Assembly (NCBI GenBank): GCA_015055625.1
Contig: SVHU01000004.1
Location: 62,001 to 126,000 of the forward strand
Direction: 5' to 3'
From: Clostridiales bacterium
GTDB taxonomy: Bacteria; Bacillota; Clostridia; Christensenellales; Pumilibacteraceae
DNA length: 64,000 nt
Below are positions 59,525 through 64,000 of this stretch, one piece after another; within the stretch, counting starts at the first letter, position 1, and the number at the start of each line of letters is the position of its first letter. Below the pieces are notes generated by a model that made no database searches, was not told where the DNA came from, and saw only the letters and a program-made list of their open reading frames with translations. Both the position numbers and the translations under genes were made by a program.

Positions 59525-59541
59525 AGTTTTAAAATAAAAAA

Positions 59542-59655
59542 GTGGCGACGTCCTACCCTCACATGACGTGTCCGTCACACTACTCTCGGCTCTGCAGGGC
59601 TTAACTTCCGTGTTCGGGATGAGAACGGGTGGGTCCCCTGCGATATGATCACCAC
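59542..59655 (-). rRNA. rrf: 5S ribosomal RNA
   Basis: The minus strand contains the 5S core CCCGTTCTCATCCCGAACAC then GGAAGTTAAGC, and the closing helix GTGGTGA at the 5' end with TCGCCAC at the 3' end. The distance of 114 bases is right. A T-run and hairpin follow. No 16S, 23S or tRNA gene is beside it, so it is a solitary 5S gene. End positions may be off by a few bases. Confidence 0.95.
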
Positions 59656-59774
59656 GGTTGCTATTATATAATACAAAAAATAAAAAGTCAATCATTTTGC
59701 AGTTGCATTTTTTCACTTATTTTCATATTTAATGTAAAAATTTTTGTAATTGTAAATAAATTATCAAAAAAGTA

Positions 59775-59803
59775 TTGACTTTTTTACGCCTTAAAAGTAT
59801 AAT
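59775..59803 (+). promoter_or_regulatory. Promoter of mscL
   Basis: TTGACT (59775-59780), 17 bases, TATAAT (59798-59803), 33 bases before the ATG. Confidence 0.88.
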
Positions 59804-59836
59804 TATTGTATTACAATTTTATATTAGGAGAACGTT

Positions 59837-60478
59837 ATGAAAAAGTTTTTTGGCGAATTCAAAAAATTCATAACCCGCGGTAACGTGCTTGACATGTCCG
59901 TCGGTGTTATCGTCGGTGGCGCGTTCACCGGCATTGTAAACGGTTTAAGTAATTACATCTTAAAACCATTAGTAAACTGGCTCATTGCTCTTTGCTTGGG
60001 TAGTAACGATGGATTAAAAGGAGCTATTACTATGCTTTCGGAAGCAAAGAAAGCTTCTGGTGAAGTTGACGCTTTAGGTAATCCTATAATGGTTACAGAC
60101 CTTGCTCACTCTATTTATATTGACTGGGGAGCATTTATAAGCGCGATTATAAACTTCATTATTATTGCTTTCGTACTATTCTTAATAGTTAAGCTTATTA
60201 ACTCATTCCGTGACGGACAGAAGAAGCTTTCCGAAAGAGTTAAGGACGGTATTCCCACTAAGGAAGAAAGAAAGATGATGAAGAAAGACGGTATTAAGCT
60301 TTCTAACAAGGCAGCTGTTAAGGCTTGGCTTGAACAGAAGGAAAAGGACGAGGCTGAAGCTGAAGCTAAAGCAAAAGCGGAAGCTGAAGAAAAGGCAAAA
60401 GCTGACAGACTTGCCAATCCCACTACCGAAGATCTTCTTAAAGACATCAAAGAGTTGCTTAAAAATCAGGCTAAATAG
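59837..60478 (+). CDS. mscL: Large-conductance mechanosensitive channel MscL
   Basis: This 213-residue channel opens under osmotic down-shock. The N-terminus FKKFITRGNVLDMSVGVIVGGAFTGIV is the amphipathic helix and TM1 (quoted from its core RGNVLDMSVGVIVGGAF), and TM2 is IIIAFVLFLIVKLIN. Typical MscL has 130-150 residues; here the C-terminus extends by about 65 residues, mostly Ala, Glu and Lys in a coiled-coil-like run, before ending with a usual PTTEDLLKDIKELLK bundle helix. GGAG lies 7 bases before the ATG. Confidence 0.93.
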   Translation: MKKFFGEFKKFITRGNVLDMSVGVIVGGAFTGIVNGLSNYILKPLVNWLIALCLGSNDGLKGAITMLSEAKKASGEVDALGNPIMVTDLAHSIYIDWGAFISAIINFIIIAFVLFLIVKLINSFRDGQKKLSERVKDGIPTKEERKMMKKDGIKLSNKAAVKAWLEQKEKDEAEAEAKAKAEAEEKAKADRLANPTTEDLLKDIKELLKNQAK

Positions 60479-60485
60479 TCTTATC

Positions 60486-60519
60486 AAAAACAGCGTGGCA
60501 AATTTGCTACGCTGTTTTT
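60486..60519 (+). terminator. Terminator of mscL
   Basis: AAAAACAGCGT and GCAAA pair with TTTGC and ACGCTGTTTTT, one mismatch between, just after the stop. Confidence 0.9.
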
Positions 60520-60562
60520 TTCTACTTAACTTTATTTTAATAAATTTTACTTTGCTAAAAGG

Positions 60563-60591
60563 TTGCAAGAATAAACTAAATGTGCTAAAAT
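60563..60591 (+). promoter_or_regulatory. Promoter of azlCD
   Basis: TTGCAA (60563-60568), 17 bases, TAAAAT (60586-60591), 29 bases before the ATG. Confidence 0.75.
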
Positions 60592-60620
60592 AAATTGATT
60601 TTTCAAAAAAGAGGCGACAA

Positions 60621-61367
60621 ATGTCAAGAAATTCTACGTTAACATTCAAAAAAGGCGTAAGCGACGGTATTCCTATTGCGCTTGGATATCTTTCGGTATC
60701 GTTTGCTTTTGGCGTTACCGCTACGTCTAAGCTTATACATCCGCTCGTATCCTTGCTTATTTCGATGTCAAACCTTACTTCCGCAGGTCAGCTTGCAGGC
60801 GTAGAAGTTATCGCAACTGCAACGGTTGGAACATTTTTATCCGCGCTGTTTCAAATTGTTCTTACTCAGCTAGTTATTAACGCAAGATATTTTCTGATGT
60901 CGCTGACGTTATCTCAAAAGCTGGAAACAAAGTTCACTATTGCCGACAGATTGTTGTGCGCGTTTGGAATTACTGACGAGATATTTGGCGTTGCCGTTTC
61001 AAAAACCGAACCAATTTGCAAAAAATATATGCTTGGTTTGATTCTATTGCCATTTTTAGGCTGGTCTACCGGCACAATATCGGGCGCGTTGCTTGGCGGG
61101 ATTTTACCTTCATTTATATCAGACGCGCTAAGCATTGCGCTGTATGCGATGTTTATTGCAATAGTAATCCCTGCTGGAATAAGGGATAAAAAGATTATTC
61201 CAGTTGTTTTAATTGCAATCGCGCTCTCTTGCGCATTCTTCTTCGTGCCCTTCCTTTCCGTTATTCCCGTAGGTATCACATACATAATTTGCGCGCTCTT
61301 CGCTTCTCTTATAGGAGCTATTTTCTTCCCGATCCCCGACGATAAGGAGGAAGAAAATAATGGATAA
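60621..61367 (+). CDS. azlC: Branched-chain amino acid exporter, large subunit
   Basis: This 248-residue membrane protein is of the AzlC family, which with AzlD exports branched-chain amino acids or their analogues. It shows GIPIALGYLSVSFAFGV, SAGQLAGVEVI and NARYFLMSLTLSQKL, all standard for AzlC. The ribosome site is AGAGGCG 6 bases before the ATG. It overlaps azlD by 8 bases. No AzlB-type regulator is nearby. Confidence 0.92.
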   Translation: MSRNSTLTFKKGVSDGIPIALGYLSVSFAFGVTATSKLIHPLVSLLISMSNLTSAGQLAGVEVIATATVGTFLSALFQIVLTQLVINARYFLMSLTLSQKLETKFTIADRLLCAFGITDEIFGVAVSKTEPICKKYMLGLILLPFLGWSTGTISGALLGGILPSFISDALSIALYAMFIAIVIPAGIRDKKIIPVVLIAIALSCAFFFVPFLSVIPVGITYIICALFASLIGAIFFPIPDDKEEENNG

Positions 61368-61680
61368 AAATCTTATTGCAATAATACTTGCGCTTGTAAT
61401 GGCGGTTGTAACGTATCTTATAAGAATGATTCCATTCGTGTTCTTCCGCAAAAAAATCAAGTCAAAATTTATTAAGAGCTTATTATACTATATTCCCTAC
61501 GCCGTGCTTTCGGCAATGACTTTTCCTGCTATTTTCTATTCGACAGGAAGTATTGTTACCGCGTCTGTCGGCACAGCTGTTGCGCTTATTGCATCTATTA
61601 CAAAACGCTCGCTAGTTGTAGTTGCAGTTCTTGCTATCGGAGCAGTACTTGGAACATACGGAATAACTCTATTGTTCTAA
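61360..61680 (+). CDS. azlD: Branched-chain amino acid exporter, small subunit
   Basis: This 106-residue protein has three to four membrane helices and the AzlD marks TYLIRMIPFVFFRKKI and YIPYAVLSAMTFPAIF. It starts inside the end of azlC, with AAGGAGG 9 bases before its ATG, so the two are made in step. Length is normal for the family. Confidence 0.92.
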   Translation: MDKNLIAIILALVMAVVTYLIRMIPFVFFRKKIKSKFIKSLLYYIPYAVLSAMTFPAIFYSTGSIVTASVGTAVALIASITKRSLVVVAVLAIGAVLGTYGITLLF

Positions 61681-61699
61681 AATCATTAATACGTATACG

Positions 61700-61742
61700 A
61701 AAAACCGTTCATTCTCTGCATTTTAGAGAATAAACGGTTTTT
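61700..61742. terminator. Bidirectional terminator
   Basis: AAAAACCGTT pairs with AACGGTTTTT, with ATTCTCT/AGAGAAT inside, between convergent azlD and the isomerase-like gene. Confidence 0.92.
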
Positions 61743-61746
61743 TATT

Positions 61747-62466
61747 TTATTCTAAAGATTTAAGATAATTTATGCAAATTTCAGCTTCTGCAATACCGCT
61801 AGGAGTACATGTTTCGCTCTCTACCACCATTAAAAAACCGAGCTCTTTTGCTTTTTCGTAAACATCTTTAACAGGAGCTGTACCCATTCCCAAAGGCATG
61901 CCTTTTCCATCAGCAAAGCCATCCTTGATATGAATACGAACAATCCTGTCCTTTAGTCTTGTAATAAGCTCTACGGGATTTTTCATGCCAACATACGCCC
62001 AATACGTATCAATTTCCAGTTTTATATCAGTGCGGTAAATCATTTGCTCTAACGCTACGCTACCGTCTACGTTTGGAACGCACTCTCTTGCGTGGTTGTG
62101 GAATGCAAGCGTTATGCCGTCTTTTTCCAATTTTGGCATAATCTCATTTACCTTTTCCACAAAATAATCAATTTCCTGCTGATTGGATAGACGGTAAGAG
62201 GGAAGTATATAATACTTATTTCCAATAGCTTTGTGGAAAGCTACTGTTTCGTCATACTTGTTTATAAGGTCATCAAGCGAAGAATGTGTTCCGCTGACTT
62301 CCAAGCCATTTTTTGCAAGCATTTCGTTTACCTGCTCGGCAGTTCTTCCCATAAAACCTGCAAACTCAACGTTTTTATAACCGAGTTTTGCAACCTTTTC
62401 AACTGCTTCTTCCAAACTTTCTTTACTAAGATCTCTTACGCTGTAAAGCTGTAATCCGTAATTCAT
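61747..62466 (-). CDS. Sugar phosphate isomerase/epimerase-like TIM-barrel protein
   Basis: This 239-residue protein is of the xylose isomerase-like superfamily. MNYGLQLYSVRD at the start, LAFHNHARECV, KLEIDTYWAYVG, VRIHIKDG and MVVESETC carry the metal ligands, in the order seen in sugar and inosose isomerases. LQLYSVRD is a common start of predicted sugar epimerases found with carbohydrate-use genes. It has AAGGAG 6 bases before the ATG. No transporter or kinase is adjacent, so the substrate remains unknown. Confidence 0.87.
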   Translation of the reverse strand: MNYGLQLYSVRDLSKESLEEAVEKVAKLGYKNVEFAGFMGRTAEQVNEMLAKNGLEVSGTHSSLDDLINKYDETVAFHKAIGNKYYILPSYRLSNQQEIDYFVEKVNEIMPKLEKDGITLAFHNHARECVPNVDGSVALEQMIYRTDIKLEIDTYWAYVGMKNPVELITRLKDRIVRIHIKDGFADGKGMPLGMGTAPVKDVYEKAKELGFLMVVESETCTPSGIAEAEICINYLKSLE

Positions 62467-62504
62467 AATTTTCTCCTTATGTTTTATAGCACAATTTAAT
62501 AATA

Positions 62505-63002
62505 TTACAATAATGTTGTGAGCGTCGCTAGCCCCAGCGATATAACGTTAGTTGCTAGCATTAGTAATATTCTATACTTTGTTTCCTCAGTTCTACCAGC
62601 CAAAAATAAGCCTATAAAAGCACACACACCACATATTACGCCCTCGACTGCATTCATCTTAAAATATGGCCATGGAATAAACATTCCTACGCTTATCCAT
62701 AAGGTAACGAGTATTGTTGAACAAAAAGCAATGAGATATTCGTACGCATGATATCTTTCAACTATTGGAACAACTATGGGTTTTACACCTTGCTCATTAG
62801 TCGAAAAAATAAGTTTTACGCCTGTAAACGGATTGCCTTGAATAAGTACGGTATACTTTATTCCATCTTTTTCATAAGTGTACATGGCCGAATTAAGCCT
62901 GGTAAGCTCTATACCGTCTACCGTGATAGATGTTTTCCCCGACCAAAATTTTTTTTCGTACCAAATTTTACCTAATTTGGCATGTGTGTTTAATGCTAAC
63001 AT
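62505..63002 (-). CDS. Membrane protein, tandem paralogue A
   Basis: The 165-residue protein has a soluble N-terminal domain of about 85 residues and about four membrane helices. The N-terminal domain shares with the next gene a pattern of YEKKFWSGKTSITVDG, DGIKYTVLIQGNPFTGVKL and an ERYHAYEY linker. No named family. AAAGGAAT precedes the ATG by 6 bases. The gene lies 120 bases after its paralogue, same direction. No function can be given. Confidence 0.75.
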   Translation of the reverse strand: MLALNTHAKLGKIWYEKKFWSGKTSITVDGIELTRLNSAMYTYEKDGIKYTVLIQGNPFTGVKLIFSTNEQGVKPIVVPIVERYHAYEYLIAFCSTILVTLWISVGMFIPWPYFKMNAVEGVICGVCAFIGLFLAGRTEETKYRILLMLATNVISLGLATLTTLL

Positions 63003-63122
63003 AATATTTATTCCTTTTATATCATTTATCTATATTATACTATAATATAGCTTATAAGTCAATACGTAACACAAAAAAACGGTATATTTACTATTATTAA
63101 ATATTTCGTTGTTTATTTACGA

Positions 63123-63638
63123 TCATAACATTAATAAAATACTTATGCCAATAGCCCAACACGTCAAAATTCCCAATATACTACCAAGTAATACAATCAA
63201 AATTCTTGTCCAAGTTTTTTTAAACATTCCAGCAACACACAACCCAAGCATAGCCAAAAATGCACTCACACCACCACCAATTGCTCCTCCAACTAGCGGG
63301 AATTGCACGTATATGTCAACAGACACGAAATTCCACGCAATTACGAACACAAAACCAATAATAGCGCACACAAATTCATACCATTTATATCCGTCAACAA
63401 CTTGAATTATCTCAGAGTTATTCGGATTTTTTTCGTCCAAAATGGTTAATTTTTCGCCAGTGAAAAAATTCCCAGTCATACAAATTTTGCACTCAATGTC
63501 ATTTTCGATATGCCTATAAACGTTTTTGCTTAACTTTTCAGCGGTTTTGCCATTTATTGTAATTTTGCGCTTACCCGTCCAAAAATTCTCTTCGTAAACA
63601 ATTTCACCATAATTTTCACTCTTAAAATTGCTTGTCAT
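63123..63638 (-). CDS. Membrane protein, tandem paralogue B
   Basis: The 171-residue protein has the same layout as the gene at 62505: YEENFWTGKRKITINGK, ENDIECKICMTGNFFTGEKL and VVDGYKWYEFV, then about four helices ending ILTCWAIGISILLML. The soluble domain and linker positions match, while helices differ, so the pair arose by an old duplication. AGGGAGA lies 6 bases before the ATG. Unknown function. Confidence 0.75.
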   Translation of the reverse strand: MTSNFKSENYGEIVYEENFWTGKRKITINGKTAEKLSKNVYRHIENDIECKICMTGNFFTGEKLTILDEKNPNNSEIIQVVDGYKWYEFVCAIIGFVFVIAWNFVSVDIYVQFPLVGGAIGGGVSAFLAMLGLCVAGMFKKTWTRILIVLLGSILGILTCWAIGISILLML

Positions 63639-63693
63639 AATTATCTCCCTATTTAATACTATATTATTTATTATAGCATAAAATTTGAATAAA

Positions 63694-64000
63694 TTAAAGC
63701 AAAATTTCCTTAATTTTTGATATTATTTTATCCGCAAGCCATTTATGACCTTCTTCGTTTGGATGACAGCCATCTATCGTATGCTTTGTCCAATCAAACC
63801 CTTGTTCTTTGTGTAGGTTAAGAACTGGGATATCATACTTTTGCGCACACTCTTCTAAAACATTAACGTAATCTAAAAGAATGTGTCCGCATATATTGGG
63901 CTCGGACGTATCGTGTTCACTCCTTCCTTCCCAACTCCATATTGGTCCTCCGTAATAATTACCTATTCCATGATGTGGATACGGCGTTACTATGAGAAAT
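63694..64000 (-). CDS. SGNH/GDSL-type hydrolase, C-terminal part
   Basis: The frame enters from the right edge, so only its last 102 residues are seen. It has TPYPHHGIGNYYGGPIWSWEG, CAQKYDIPVLNLHKEQGF and the block V motif DGCHPNEEGHKWLA with catalytic Asp and His, and ends KIKEILL. It resembles GDSL-type lipases/acylesterases and the SGNH protein at 21674, though not closely. The part with the nucleophile Ser lies outside the window. Confidence 0.85.
   Translation of the reverse strand, partial: FLIVTPYPHHGIGNYYGGPIWSWEGRSEHDTSEPNICGHILLDYVNVLEECAQKYDIPVLNLHKEQGFDWTKHTIDGCHPNEEGHKWLADKIISKIKEILL

Noticed and set aside
1-64000. CRISPR arrays, insertion sequences, prophage or tRNA genes
   Set aside because: No regularly spaced repeats, transposase or phage genes, or tRNA cloverleaf sequences were seen on either strand.

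Overview
The window looks like chromosomal DNA of an AT-rich, anaerobic, fermentative Bacillota, most likely a Clostridia-type gut or digester bacterium from a spore-forming lineage. The basis is a yqfC-yqfD-phoH-pgpH-ybeY-era-recO block, an NADH-sensing Rex repressor, an [FeFe] hydrogenase, PPi-dependent phosphofructokinase, SipW-type export, and near-consensus sigma-A promoters with 17-bp spacers. There is no prophage, transposase, CRISPR array or tRNA. One lone 5S rRNA gene is present. No species can be named from the sequence alone.

Region 1 (1-7200, minus strand) is a surface/matrix locus: a SipW-type signal peptidase, three small TasA/camelysin-like proteins with SipW-type signal peptides, and a 1201-residue protein that joins the same kind of export head to GLUG repeats, BspA-type leucine-rich repeats and two parallel beta-helix modules. 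A truncated secreted protein lies at the window edge.

Region 2 (7376-20760, minus strand) is the centre of interest: thirteen genes in one direction, several overlapping. The order is rex, malate dehydrogenase, fumarase, hdrB, hdrC, hdrA, an MvhD/FlxD-like protein, two ferredoxin-type Flx subunits, an NAD(P)H/FAD Flx subunit, frdB, frdA, and an aspartate:alanine-exchanger-family transporter. Together they could take oxaloacetate to succinate and export it. The fumarate reductase has no membrane anchor, lacks the usual covalent-FAD histidine, and its iron-sulfur subunit lacks the CCG domain of methanogen thiol:fumarate reductase. Its neighbours are a full set of Flx-Hdr electron-bifurcation subunits. 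The inference is a soluble NADH-dependent fumarate reductase that bifurcates electrons to ferredoxin under Rex control. An [FeFe] hydrogenase at 57274-58689 could reoxidise the ferredoxin.

Region 3 (20761-34000) holds a divergent deoxyinosine glycosylase, carbohydrate-related hydrolases, pyrophosphatase, a GH78-like rhamnosidase and the conserved recO-era-ybeY-pgpH-phoH-yqfD-yqfC cluster. Region 4 (34015-48200) has a CopA copper ATPase with a possible internally translated CopZ-like tail, IMP dehydrogenase, PPi-phosphofructokinase, a glycosyltransferase, a nucleobase permease with a leader peptide, a cysteine desulfurase with a DUF3343 partner, and a sodium symporter. Region 5 (48240-58700) is mainly a long minus-strand operon of trmB, a minimal sufC-sufB pair, a pseudouridine synthase, a split chromate-type transporter, a small membrane protein and a metallo-beta-lactamase-fold protein, followed by hpt, a DMT permease and the hydrogenase. 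Region 6 (58800-64000) has a preQ1 riboswitch with queT, the 5S rRNA, mscL, azlCD, a sugar isomerase-like protein, two tandem membrane-protein paralogues and a truncated SGNH hydrolase.

Many start codons were moved inward from the longest possible frame because a Shine-Dalgarno sequence sits at the right distance from an internal ATG, GTG or TTG; these changes are noted in each entry.
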